64,000 nucleotides of DNA from Paenibacillus sp. PL2-23 (GTDB lineage Bacteria; Bacillota; Bacilli; Paenibacillales; Paenibacillaceae): positions 4,695,001 to 4,759,000 of the forward strand of contig NZ_CP162129.1 of the NCBI RefSeq assembly GCF_040834005.1, read 5' to 3'. A program made the position numbers and the translations under genes. Position 1 is the stretch's first letter. Every line of letters begins with the position of its first letter. The notes under the pieces were generated by a model. That model was not told where the DNA came from, searched no databases, and saw nothing but the letters and a program-made list of their open reading frames with translations. Of the stretch, positions 52,170 to 60,252 are shown in pieces.

Positions 52170-53813
52170 CTACTTGGTATAACGCTCGTACGCCGCAGTG
52201 TAGATTTCGCGCAGCCGGTCAAGGCCCATCCGTTCAATCTGCTTGACATAGTCGTCGAACTCGTCCAGCGACGCCTTCCCCATCACGAATTCCGCCGTCC
52301 GCTGAGCGACCATGGGATAGATATCCGACTCCATCGCCAGCTTCTCTTCCGCCTCTGCCGCCGTAAAGCCGAATGGGGACCACAGCTCGTCCGGCAGGTA
52401 AGGCCTCAGCTTCTCTGCCGCTTCCTTCGCGGAGGGCTGTGTCTCGCCGCCTTTGAAGTAATCTTCAAGAATAAGCGTCGGAAGCGAGCCGCCTGCATAC
52501 GGCACATATTTGGACACAACCTGGTCGAAGGACGAGCCCTCCGGAATTTCGTTGACAAGCTCCGGCAGGAAGTCGTAATGCCCGTCCGCGTTTTTCCCAT
52601 ACGATTCGCCTTCTATGCCCAGATACAGCATACGAATGCCTTCTTCGCTATAGAAGTAGTCGATCCATCTCATAGCTGCCTCGGGATGCGGATTCGAGCT
52701 GGAAATCATGAACGCGCCTTTGGAACCAAAGTGCCCGCGAGCGCTTGTGTAGAGCTGTTCTCCTGCAGGCCCGATCAAAGCTTGATCCAATCCGGCATAG
52801 TCGTCCGCGTTCGTATTCGCTCTCGCGATGACGTTGCCGAAGGAGAATGCGCCTACCTGGTTTTGTTCATTAAGCGCCAGAACCTTCGCGCCTGTATTCG
52901 TGAAGATTTCCTGATCAAGCAGCTTCTCCGTGTAGAGCTTGTTCATGAAGGTCAGTAATTCCTTGTATGCGTCACTGATTGGGAAAAATCTCAGCTCGCC
53001 TGACTCGGGATCGACATCCCAGTTGCCGTTGCCCATACCACGATTGCCAAGTCCAAACGCTCCGCGCAGCACGTGTATCGCTTCATCAAGCGAATCCGCC
53101 GTGAATGGCACCTCGTCCGCCTGACCGTTCCCGTTCATATCTCCATCGCGGAATGCCTTAAGCGTCTCGTACAATTCCTCTGTCGTCTTCGGCATACTCA
53201 TGCCCGCCTTGTCCAGCCAGCTCCGATTGAGGAACAGCTTCCGCCAGATCTCGATGCTCGGGGAATCCGTCAAGCTCGGCATAGCGTAGATGTTGCCTTC
53301 AGCCGTCTCCAAGCCTTTGCGAATATCAGGATACTTCTCCATGACGGCCTTGAAGTTCGGCGCGTACTGATCGATTAATTCGTTCAGCCTCATCAGCGAG
53401 CCGTCGGCTCCATACTTGTCCACATCACTGTCGGGCATCTTGGTCCGGAAGAACACATCCGGCAATTCATTGCTGGCAAGGGCCAGATTACGTTTCTCGG
53501 TCATATCGGCACTCGTATACTCATCCCATTCCATGTGAATGCCGGTCATCTCCTCGTACTTCTGCCAAACCCGAATTTCATTCCAGTCTGTCGGCTGTGC
53601 AGGGCTGAGCATAACCATTGCGGACATCGTAATGGGCTCGTTCACAATCGGGAAGCCTGTATCGTTCAGCAGGGCAGGCTTGCTTGTCTCCGTCGGCGGC
53701 GCAGAAGCGCTTGCTCCCTTCGTATTCGTATTCGTATTGTTATTGCCGCTGCATGCCGCCAGCGTAGATGCCGCCATTACACACGTCAACATAACCGATA
53801 ATGCTTTTCTCAT
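52170..53813 (-). CDS. Sugar-binding lipoprotein (LplA-like)
   Basis: A 547-residue extracellular solute-binding lipoprotein of the LplA group. The signal peptide ends in LAAC. A short Asn/Thr-rich linker (NNNTNTNTKG) is coded by an imperfect hexamer repeat that could slip. The mature part has long binding-protein lobes with typical segments (NELPDVFFRTKM; DEVPFTADSLDEAI). It would capture an oligosaccharide or its phosphorylated fragment. GGGAGG precedes the ATG. It is the first gene of the transport-hydrolysis operon. Confidence 0.92.
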   Translation of the reverse strand: MRKALSVMLTCVMAASTLAACSGNNNTNTNTKGASASAPPTETSKPALLNDTGFPIVNEPITMSAMVMLSPAQPTDWNEIRVWQKYEEMTGIHMEWDEYTSADMTEKRNLALASNELPDVFFRTKMPDSDVDKYGADGSLMRLNELIDQYAPNFKAVMEKYPDIRKGLETAEGNIYAMPSLTDSPSIEIWRKLFLNRSWLDKAGMSMPKTTEELYETLKAFRDGDMNGNGQADEVPFTADSLDEAIHVLRGAFGLGNRGMGNGNWDVDPESGELRFFPISDAYKELLTFMNKLYTEKLLDQEIFTNTGAKVLALNEQNQVGAFSFGNVIARANTNADDYAGLDQALIGPAGEQLYTSARGHFGSKGAFMISSSNPHPEAAMRWIDYFYSEEGIRMLYLGIEGESYGKNADGHYDFLPELVNEIPEGSSFDQVVSKYVPYAGGSLPTLILEDYFKGGETQPSAKEAAEKLRPYLPDELWSPFGFTAAEAEEKLAMESDIYPMVAQRTAEFVMGKASLDEFDDYVKQIERMGLDRLREIYTAAYERYTK

Positions 53814-54017
53814 AACATCGTTCCTCCCAGTTGATCCCATTTATTTTACAGAATATTAAGAATATTGTGACAATAATGAGCGTGTCTTGATCCCGCATCG
53901 TCATACCTGATGTCAGCTGAACGCTGATGCTTGTATCATCGACACGGGCTGGGCAGCGCGACGCGAGCGGTAACGCGCCTAAGACTCCACTGCCTGCTCC
54001 ATTGGATGAAAGCGCCG

Positions 54018-54794
54018 CTAACCGCCGCTTCTTGTTCCGGTGGCCAAGGATTCGGCATATGCCGCTTTTTTCCGCAGCTTCTGCTTATACTTGTATTTGT
54101 ATTTGTCGCTGATAATGAAGCTTTCACAATATTCGATGATGTGTTCCTGCGCGCTTGTTACTCTGGTCAGATGCATGACGGCCGTATTCTTCTTGATCTG
54201 CAGCATGGAGGCGATATGGGCCGGACAGTTCGCTGCCTCAACCTCGACCTCCGCTTCCTCCGCCATAAGACCGGAGCAATGGAAAATGGTCATATATAAT
54301 CCGTCGCGATCCAGATCCACTTCTGTCGCCTTCTCCAAATATCGGCTTGGAATATAGGATCGTTCCCAAGCAAATAGTTCGCCGCCGATATGCCTCAGCC
54401 TGATCAGTTCATGAATGGGCTCATGCTCACTCACTTCCAGCTGCCGCATCAAGAGTGCTGAAGGCTGCACCTGCAGGAACGAAATCATTTGGAACGACGA
54501 TTCCAGCCCGCTGCTCTCAAGCTCTTTGGACAAGCTGTAATTACTGGACAGCTCATGCTCGAATTGCGGCAGAGATACGAATGTGCCTTTTCCTTGCTTG
54601 CGCACCAGATAACCCTCCTGCACAAGCCCTTTGATCACCTCGCGCACCGTTATTCGGCTGACTCCGTATTCATCGCACAGCTCTCTTTCGCTGGCGATCT
54701 GCGCGCCTGGCGCCCAAACCTTGCTCTGAATCTTCTCCAGCATTTTGCTTCTAAGCTGATATTGGAGGGTGACCGGCAGCTTGTCATTGAGCAT
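54018..54794 (-). CDS. GntR/HutC-family transcriptional regulator
   Basis: A 258-residue regulator. The winged helix of GntR type (about 8-75, SERELCDEYGVSRITVREVI and LVRKQGKGTFV) and a UTRA sensor domain (about 95-235) are intact. UTRA domains bind sugar phosphates or small ligands. The C-terminus has a Lys/Tyr-rich stretch (SDKYKYKYKQKLRKK) beyond the domain. It lies upstream of the sugar transport operon on the same strand and is very likely autoregulated, given the palindromes in front of it. Its ligand may be the imported glycan product. Confidence 0.93.
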   Translation of the reverse strand: MLNDKLPVTLQYQLRSKMLEKIQSKVWAPGAQIASERELCDEYGVSRITVREVIKGLVQEGYLVRKQGKGTFVSLPQFEHELSSNYSLSKELESSGLESSFQMISFLQVQPSALLMRQLEVSEHEPIHELIRLRHIGGELFAWERSYIPSRYLEKATEVDLDRDGLYMTIFHCSGLMAEEAEVEVEAANCPAHIASMLQIKKNTAVMHLTRVTSAQEHIIEYCESFIISDKYKYKYKQKLRKKAAYAESLATGTRSGG

Positions 54795-54829
54795 TCTTTC
54801 GACCTCCCTTCTCTTTACAAATTCTTTAA

Positions 54830-54868
54830 AGTGGTTATAACCACTCCGTTTAACTGGTTATAACATTA
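54830..54868 (-). promoter_or_regulatory. Tandem operator for the GntR regulator
   Basis: A perfect 16-bp palindrome, AGTGGTTATAACCACT (54830-54845), and a half-conserved second copy sharing TGGTTATAAC (54855-54864) that overlaps the -10 region. HutC-type GntR proteins bind such symmetric sites. The second copy would block transcription directly. Confidence 0.8.
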
Positions 54869-54891
54869 TGTCATATTAGACTTGAAGTCAA
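54863..54891 (-). promoter_or_regulatory. Promoter of the GntR regulator gene
   Basis: On the minus strand TTGACT (54891-54886), 17-bp spacer, TAATGT (54868-54863), about 70 bp ahead of the start. The operator sequence overlaps and follows the -10. Confidence 0.65.
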
Positions 54892-54919
54892 TATCATTTA
54901 CAAAGACTAAAAGATAAAA

Positions 54920-54943
54920 GCCGCCAGCACTTAGGCTGGCGGC
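54920..54943 (-). terminator. Terminator after the glutathione peroxidase gene
   Basis: GCCGCCAGC, loop ACTTAG, GCTGGCGGC, then on the minus strand TTTTATCTTTT. It sits 17 bp after the stop at 54961. Confidence 0.92.
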
Positions 54944-54960
54944 AGTTGGAATGGCTGCTG

Positions 54961-55512
54961 TTAACGTTTCAGCACATATTCAATAATCGGTTCCATCTCG
55001 TAGGGATCCGTCGTGGACTCGAAGCGCTCGAACACTTCCCCTTCGCGATCGATTAGAAACTTTGTAAAATTCCACTTGATAGAGTCGCCCTCCATATAGT
55101 GAGGCAGCTTCTCTTGAATGAGCGCAATTAATATTTTGGCGACGGGATGCTTCTCATTGAACCCTCTAAACGGCTTGGAATCCGCCAGATGGGTGAACAA
55201 CGGATGTGCGTCATGATCGCGCACGTTCAACTTCTGGAACATCGGGAAGCTAACGCCATAATTCAAGAGGCAGAACGCTTCGACCTTCTCGTTGCTGTCC
55301 GGCTCCTGATCAGCGAACTGATTGCAGGGGAATCCCAGAACGACCAGTCCCTGCTCCTTGTATTTCTCGTACAGGTTCTGAAGCTCCTTGTACTGGAACG
55401 TAAAGCCGCATTGGCTTGCCGTGTTCACAATGAGCAGCACTTTCCCCTTGAATTCCTCCAACGATACTTCGCGGCCGTTCATAGCTGTGACTGAATAGGA
55501 ATAGACGCTCAC
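54961..55512 (-). CDS. bsaA: Glutathione peroxidase family protein (BsaA-like)
   Basis: A 183-residue thiol peroxidase. Catalytic Cys35 in NTASQCGFT, the second conserved FPCNQFADQEP (Cys63, Asn64, Gln65), and WNFTKFLID give the usual Cys-Gln-Trp-Asn set. Bacterial members with Cys in place of selenocysteine normally use thioredoxin to reduce peroxides. It starts at GTG with GGAGGAG ahead. It is a single-gene unit. Confidence 0.93.
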   Translation of the reverse strand: MSVYSYSVTAMNGREVSLEEFKGKVLLIVNTASQCGFTFQYKELQNLYEKYKEQGLVVLGFPCNQFADQEPDSNEKVEAFCLLNYGVSFPMFQKLNVRDHDAHPLFTHLADSKPFRGFNEKHPVAKILIALIQEKLPHYMEGDSIKWNFTKFLIDREGEVFERFESTTDPYEMEPIIEYVLKR

Positions 55513-55595
55513 TGAAACTCCTCCTGGTGACTAATAATAGGTCTTGTCATCCCATTATACATGTCTGTATAAGGTTTGTATATAGTTGTCCCCTA

Positions 55596-56846
55596 TTAGA
55601 CCGACTGTTGTTGACTCATGGCAACAGCCGTCTTCCGCCTCCCGTACGCCACCGGGAGCATCGCCGCGCACAGCAGGGCGCAGATGATGTACATCCATGA
55701 ATAAGACAGCAGGTCGGCTGCCGGTCCCATCAGAATGCCGCCGAGCGACACGCCCAGATCAGCCGAAGCGATGAACAGACCGATCAGAACGTTGCGGCTA
55801 TGCTGCGGCAGAACGAAGGACAAGTAGGTCATCAGCGATGGATAAAGGATCGCCTGAGCCAAGCCCATCAGGACAGCGCCCAGGTAGAAGAAGATGAAGC
55901 CTCCGGAAGCTGCAATCCCGACGAATAGAGAAGCCAGCGCAAGAACAAGGATCGTGCCCATCATAAAAGCATTATGCCATTGGCCATCCGACGGTACGCG
56001 TGTCCGAAGCGTGAACCTGGCCAGCACAACGGTGCCTGCCTGCAGCATGAGATAGATGCCGGCGCTGCCGCCGGACACCTCCGCCGCATACAAAGGAACA
56101 AATGCGGTAACCGCCCCGAATACGAGCGAAGCCGCCAACATAATGGAGCAGCTTCGGGACAAGGCGCGATTCCGGAGGAGCTGTCCAAGCGACTCCAGCA
56201 TGCCCGATCCCTTCTTGTCCGCGGCCTGCTGTTCCACACCTTTCTCGTTCGCGGCCTGCCCGCCTCCCGAGACGTCCGAGGTTCCATTCGATTGCGGCGC
56301 CATTCGGACCGTATACCCGAACAGTCCCGTCAACACAGCGATTGCTATCATGACAAAGGCGAACGCGCTCATGTCCCCGCCGTCCCATAAGCTAATGGCC
56401 AGCAGCGGGCCAACGATGCCCGGCATATACGTGAACAGCGAATAGAGCGAGATGCCCTGCGCGCGGTCCTTATCCGGCAGGGCGTCAATGATGCCGATCT
56501 GCAGCGCCATGGAGAAAAACGCCGTACACACGCCCTGCAGCATCCGAGCGAAAAAATAGCCCGGAAGCCCCGTAAACGTGTATAGAATGAGCGCCAGCCC
56601 GTTCAAAATGAGGATCGTGCGCAGCACCTTCACCGGACCCCGCTGCTGTATGATGCGCCCTGCCCATGGACGGAAGAACATCGTCGTGAGCAAATAAGCG
56701 CCCATAACGATGCCGATGGTCGTATTGCTCGCCCCCAGCGATTCGCCGCGCAGCGGAATAATGACGTTCAATATGGCATTGCCGCTGAAGAACAGCAGAG
56801 CCAGTCCATATAGTCGCATAAAAGGCCATGATAATGCACCGCGCAT
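55596..56846 (-). CDS. cntE: MFS exporter of the opine metallophore
   Basis: A 416-residue, 12-helix major facilitator. Motif A appears as RPWAGRIIQQRG after helix 2. A hydrophilic central loop (about 195-230, Gln/Gly/Lys rich) separates the two halves. Position at the end of the cnt operon matches CntE, the exporter that releases staphylopine-type metallophores. GGGAGA precedes the ATG at 56846. Another drug-efflux role cannot be excluded by sequence alone, but gene order is decisive. Confidence 0.87.
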   Translation of the reverse strand: MRGALSWPFMRLYGLALLFFSGNAILNVIIPLRGESLGASNTTIGIVMGAYLLTTMFFRPWAGRIIQQRGPVKVLRTILILNGLALILYTFTGLPGYFFARMLQGVCTAFFSMALQIGIIDALPDKDRAQGISLYSLFTYMPGIVGPLLAISLWDGGDMSAFAFVMIAIAVLTGLFGYTVRMAPQSNGTSDVSGGGQAANEKGVEQQAADKKGSGMLESLGQLLRNRALSRSCSIMLAASLVFGAVTAFVPLYAAEVSGGSAGIYLMLQAGTVVLARFTLRTRVPSDGQWHNAFMMGTILVLALASLFVGIAASGGFIFFYLGAVLMGLAQAILYPSLMTYLSFVLPQHSRNVLIGLFIASADLGVSLGGILMGPAADLLSYSWMYIICALLCAAMLPVAYGRRKTAVAMSQQQSV

Positions 56847-56865
56847 CGCAAATTCTCTCCCAACC

Positions 56866-57612
56866 TTATATCGTAATCGACGACGCCAGCAGCTTCTGCG
56901 CGTAAGAGGACTGTACGCTTCCCAGCCTGCTCGTCTCCAGCAGCTCTTCCATGCGGCCATCCCGGAATATCATAATCCGGTCGCACAAGTAGGCAGCTGC
57001 CTGAATGTCATGCGTAATAAAAATATAGCTCGTGCTGCTGCGCTCCTTGAGCCCCTTGAGCAGCTCCAGCACCTGAGCCTGCACCGATACGTCGAGCGAG
57101 CTCACCGCCTCGTCCAGCAGTATGCAGCTGGGCGCCGTGGAGATCGCTCTGGCGATACAGACGCGCTGCGCTTCTCCGCCTGACATTTCGTGCGCATATT
57201 TCGAGCTGTAGCTTACTGGCAGGCCAACGAGCTGCAGCAGCTCGCCCACCTTGTCCTTCATCTCGCTCCGCGTCATCCCAAGCGCCTGCATCGGCTCCAT
57301 AAGCGCCTGCTCGACAGTGAAATACGGATTCAGGGAGGATCTGTAATTTTGAAAGACAGCGCTTATGGCGCCCGCCCGCGCTCTTCGGTCGGTAACAGGC
57401 TTGCCCTCCAGCGTGATGGTGCCGCGATCGGGCTTCTCAATGCCAAGCAGGAGGCGCCCCAGCGTCGACTTGCCGCTCCCGCTCTCGCCGATAATGCCCA
57501 AGCATTCGCCGCGGGCGCATTCGAAGCTGACCTGATGCAGCACCTGCCGCTTGCTGCCGACGAACATGCCGCCGACACGATAGCTTTTGTCCACGCCATC
57601 CACTTTAAGCAT
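56866..57612 (-). CDS. cntF: Metallophore ABC importer ATPase 2
   Basis: A 248-residue dipeptide/nickel-type ATPase. Walker A is [10 protein letters not shown], the signature MSGGEAQRV, Walker B CILLDEAVSSLD, and the switch His is in FITHD. The ATG at 57612 follows GGGAGG and overlaps the cntD stop by 8 bp. It forms the ATPase heterodimer with CntD that drives re-uptake of the metal-loaded chelator through CntB-CntC. Confidence 0.92.
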   Translation of the reverse strand: MLKVDGVDKSYRVGGMFVGSKRQVLHQVSFECARGECLGIIGESGSGKSTLGRLLLGIEKPDRGTITLEGKPVTDRRARAGAISAVFQNYRSSLNPYFTVEQALMEPMQALGMTRSEMKDKVGELLQLVGLPVSYSSKYAHEMSGGEAQRVCIARAISTAPSCILLDEAVSSLDVSVQAQVLELLKGLKERSSTSYIFITHDIQAAAYLCDRIMIFRDGRMEELLETSRLGSVQSSYAQKLLASSITI

Positions 57613-58420
57613 GAAGCACACCTCCCATTACCGATTGGAAATGTTGGCTTAACATCAGGCGCGAGTCTAGCAAATATTGCGTGTAGGGATGCCGGCACGC
57701 CGTGAAGACGGACTCCACGCTGCCTTGCTCCACAATGGCACCGTCCTTCATAACAACAACGTCATCGGCGATTCGCTTCACAACGCCAAGATCATGAGAG
57801 ATGAAGAGCAGTGAGCAGCCAACCTGCTCCCGCAGCCTTACCAGCTGCTCTACCACCTCGTATTGGGAGATAGCATCGAGCGCTGTTGTCGGCTCATCCG
57901 CGATAATGACGTCAGGCTTAAGCGCCAGGGCCAAAGCAATCATCACCCGCTGCAGCATGCCTCCCGACAGCTGATGCGGATATTTGTTCATCACCTCAAC
58001 CGGCTTATGCAGCATGACACTCTCCATTGCCGCACACATGGCGCTCTCCGCCTCGCTCCTGCTCCAGTCGAAGTGCGTCCGCAGCGTCTCCCGCAGATGA
58101 ACGCCGACCGGGCGGGAGGGATCGAAAGCCGCCATGCCATTCTGAACGATCATGCCGATTTGTTTGCCCCTGCGCTTCCTCATCTCTCGCTGCGACAAAG
58201 CTCCGATGTCCTCTCCGCTAAGCAGAATGCGGCCGGATTGCCGAATGCTCCCCTGATTCAGCCTCATGATGGCTTTGCAGGTCATCGACTTGCCGCTGCC
58301 GCTTTCGCCGACGATCGCGAGACACTGCCCCTGCCGCAGACGGAAGGAGCTGTCCCGGACAATGGAGAGGCCTGTCGCCTCGTCCCAGACATGCAGCCCC
58401 TCAACCTCTAGCGTATTCAT
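57605..58420 (-). CDS. cntD: Metallophore ABC importer ATPase 1
   Basis: A 271-residue ATPase with [10 protein letters not shown], a Q loop at [29 protein letters not shown] and FISHDLG. The ATG at 58420 overlaps cntC by 20 bp. The C-terminal part carries the HPYTQYLL motif common to oligopeptide/nickel (Opp/Nik) ATPases, where it can bind an Fe-S or nucleotide partner. Confidence 0.92.
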   Translation of the reverse strand: MNTLEVEGLHVWDEATGLSIVRDSSFRLRQGQCLAIVGESGSGKSMTCKAIMRLNQGSIRQSGRILLSGEDIGALSQREMRKRRGKQIGMIVQNGMAAFDPSRPVGVHLRETLRTHFDWSRSEAESAMCAAMESVMLHKPVEVMNKYPHQLSGGMLQRVMIALALALKPDVIIADEPTTALDAISQYEVVEQLVRLREQVGCSLLFISHDLGVVKRIADDVVVMKDGAIVEQGSVESVFTACRHPYTQYLLDSRLMLSQHFQSVMGGVLHA

Positions 58421-59288
58421 AGGCTCTGTTCTCCACCTCTTCCGTCTTGCGACTCGTACTTCTTGTTCGCAGCTTGGGATCCAGCGCAACCTGAATGCTG
58501 TCCGCCAGATAGTTGAAAGCCATAACAGCCACGACAATGGCCAGCCCTGGCGCGAGCATCATCTCCGGTCTCGAGAACATGACCTCCCTCGCCTCATTCA
58601 GCATCATGCCCCACTCTGCGTAGGGCGCTTGAATGCCGAGCCCCAGGAAAGAAAGTCCCGACACCTGCAGAATCATGGAGCAGATGGAGCCGCTCGCGAT
58701 AACGGCGATATCCGGCAGCGAGGCGGGCAGCATATGGCGACGTATAATGGTTCGATGCGGAATGCCGGCAGCCTTGGCGAAGCGTATGTAATCCATCTCC
58801 GCATACTGCATAACGGATGTGCGGATGACTCTGGCGAACCAGACCCATTTCATGGCGACGAAGGCCAACAGAATATTTTCCAATCCCGGTCCCAGAATGC
58901 CTACGATGGCCAGAATCATGACATATCCCGGGAATGACAGCATAACGTCGCAAATTCTCATCAGAATAGCGTCCGTTCGTCCCCGGAAATAGCCTGCGGC
59001 GAAGCCAATCAAGCCGCCGAGCAGGACGGAGGCCGCCAGAGTCGCCAGCACCCACAGGATGCTGGGACGAATGCCGTAGATCAGACGCGACATCACGCAA
59101 CGGCCCAGGTGGTCGTTGCCCAGCCAATACTGCCATGAAGCCGGCGCGAAGCGAAGCTTCATATCCACCGCGTATGGATCATGCGGAGCAATCCAAGGGG
59201 CGAATGCCCCCGCAGCAACAATGACTGCAAGGACAGATAAGGAGACGGCCGCCCATTTGTCCTTTAACAGCTGGCTTATAAGGGTCAT
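58401..59288 (-). CDS. cntC: Metallophore ABC importer permease 2
   Basis: A 295-residue DppC/NikC-type permease, six helices, with the usual N-terminal APHDPYAVD region and an EAA-like loop (YIRFAKAAGIPHRTIIRRHMLPA). Its start overlaps cntB by four bases (ATGA). It pairs with CntB to form the channel for the metal-opine complex. Confidence 0.93.
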   Translation of the reverse strand: MTLISQLLKDKWAAVSLSVLAVIVAAGAFAPWIAPHDPYAVDMKLRFAPASWQYWLGNDHLGRCVMSRLIYGIRPSILWVLATLAASVLLGGLIGFAAGYFRGRTDAILMRICDVMLSFPGYVMILAIVGILGPGLENILLAFVAMKWVWFARVIRTSVMQYAEMDYIRFAKAAGIPHRTIIRRHMLPASLPDIAVIASGSICSMILQVSGLSFLGLGIQAPYAEWGMMLNEAREVMFSRPEMMLAPGLAIVVAVMAFNYLADSIQVALDPKLRTRSTSRKTEEVENRAYEYARG

Positions 59289-60220
59289 GTCCGCTCACTC
59301 CTCAGCTTGGGATTAATGGCGGCGTTGACGATGTCCGACACCATATTGATAATGACGAATGCCGTAGCCATAATGAGCACATAAGCTTGAATGACGGGGA
59401 AATCCTGGCCTAGTATTGCCTTGAGAATCAACCTTCCCAGCCCTGGCCAAGCGAATACATTCTCAATGACAACAGTGCTTCCCAGAATAATTGGGATGGA
59501 CATGCCGAAGATGGACACCGCCACTTGCAAGGAGTTCCTCAGAATGCGCAGAGTGATCGTTCCCTCGCTAAGTCCGCTGGCTCTCGCGTAGAGCACGTAT
59601 TCTTCGTTTTTGTTCGTCAGCACCGAGCTCCTCACGGAACGAAAATAAATGCCGACATAGGCGACGGCAATGACCGTAACGGGCAGCACAAAGCTTGCCG
59701 CAGAATCCATCCCGCTGGTGGGAAGCAGGTCCAGCTTCACGGAAACTAGCCAGATGAGGACAGAGGCAAGCCCGTATGAAGGGATGGCTGTCAGAAAAAA
59801 CGAAACGCCCCTCGTCGATTTGTCGATCAGCCTTCCTTCCCTCATCGCGCTGACTACGCCCAGAAGGGTAGACAGCACGATAATGACGAAGGACGAGATG
59901 AGGGTGAGGACCAACGTATTAACCAGCGCTGGTCCGATAAGCGACCATACGGGCTGTCCGGATACGAACGACTCGCCAAAATTAAGACGAAGGCAGGACA
60001 TTAGCCAATTGGCGTATTGCAGCAGGAATGGATCATTCATGCCCAGCTTCTCTCTCGTCTCGGCGAGCAGCTCCTCGGTAATCTGAGGCGTTTCCTGCGC
60101 GCGCAGCACCACCTCAGCGGGATCCATCGGTGACAGTCGGACGAGCAGGAACGTGATGAAGGACACAACAACAAGCAGCGGCAAGGTTAGCATGAGCCTG
60201 CGCGCAATGTAGGGCGCCAT
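59285..60220 (-). CDS. cntB: Metallophore ABC importer permease 1
   Basis: A 311-residue DppB/NikB-type permease. The N-terminus (ARRLMLTLPLLVVVSFITFLLVRLSPMDPAE) and the membrane loop YVLYARASGLSEGTITLRILRNSL are characteristic. GGAGGAGAAAGGAAGG precedes the ATG. It follows cntA by 32 bp. Confidence 0.93.
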   Translation of the reverse strand: MAPYIARRLMLTLPLLVVVSFITFLLVRLSPMDPAEVVLRAQETPQITEELLAETREKLGMNDPFLLQYANWLMSCLRLNFGESFVSGQPVWSLIGPALVNTLVLTLISSFVIIVLSTLLGVVSAMREGRLIDKSTRGVSFFLTAIPSYGLASVLIWLVSVKLDLLPTSGMDSAASFVLPVTVIAVAYVGIYFRSVRSSVLTNKNEEYVLYARASGLSEGTITLRILRNSLQVAVSIFGMSIPIILGSTVVIENVFAWPGLGRLILKAILGQDFPVIQAYVLIMATAFVIINMVSDIVNAAINPKLRSERT

Positions 60221-60252
60221 ACAAGCACCTTCCTTTCTCCTCCAGCAGAGGG

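Noticed and set aside
53700..53745. Short hexamer repeats as a microsatellite phase-variation switch
   Set aside because: It encodes the NTNT linker of the LplA-like lipoprotein. The repeat unit is a multiple of three bases, so slippage would not change frame.
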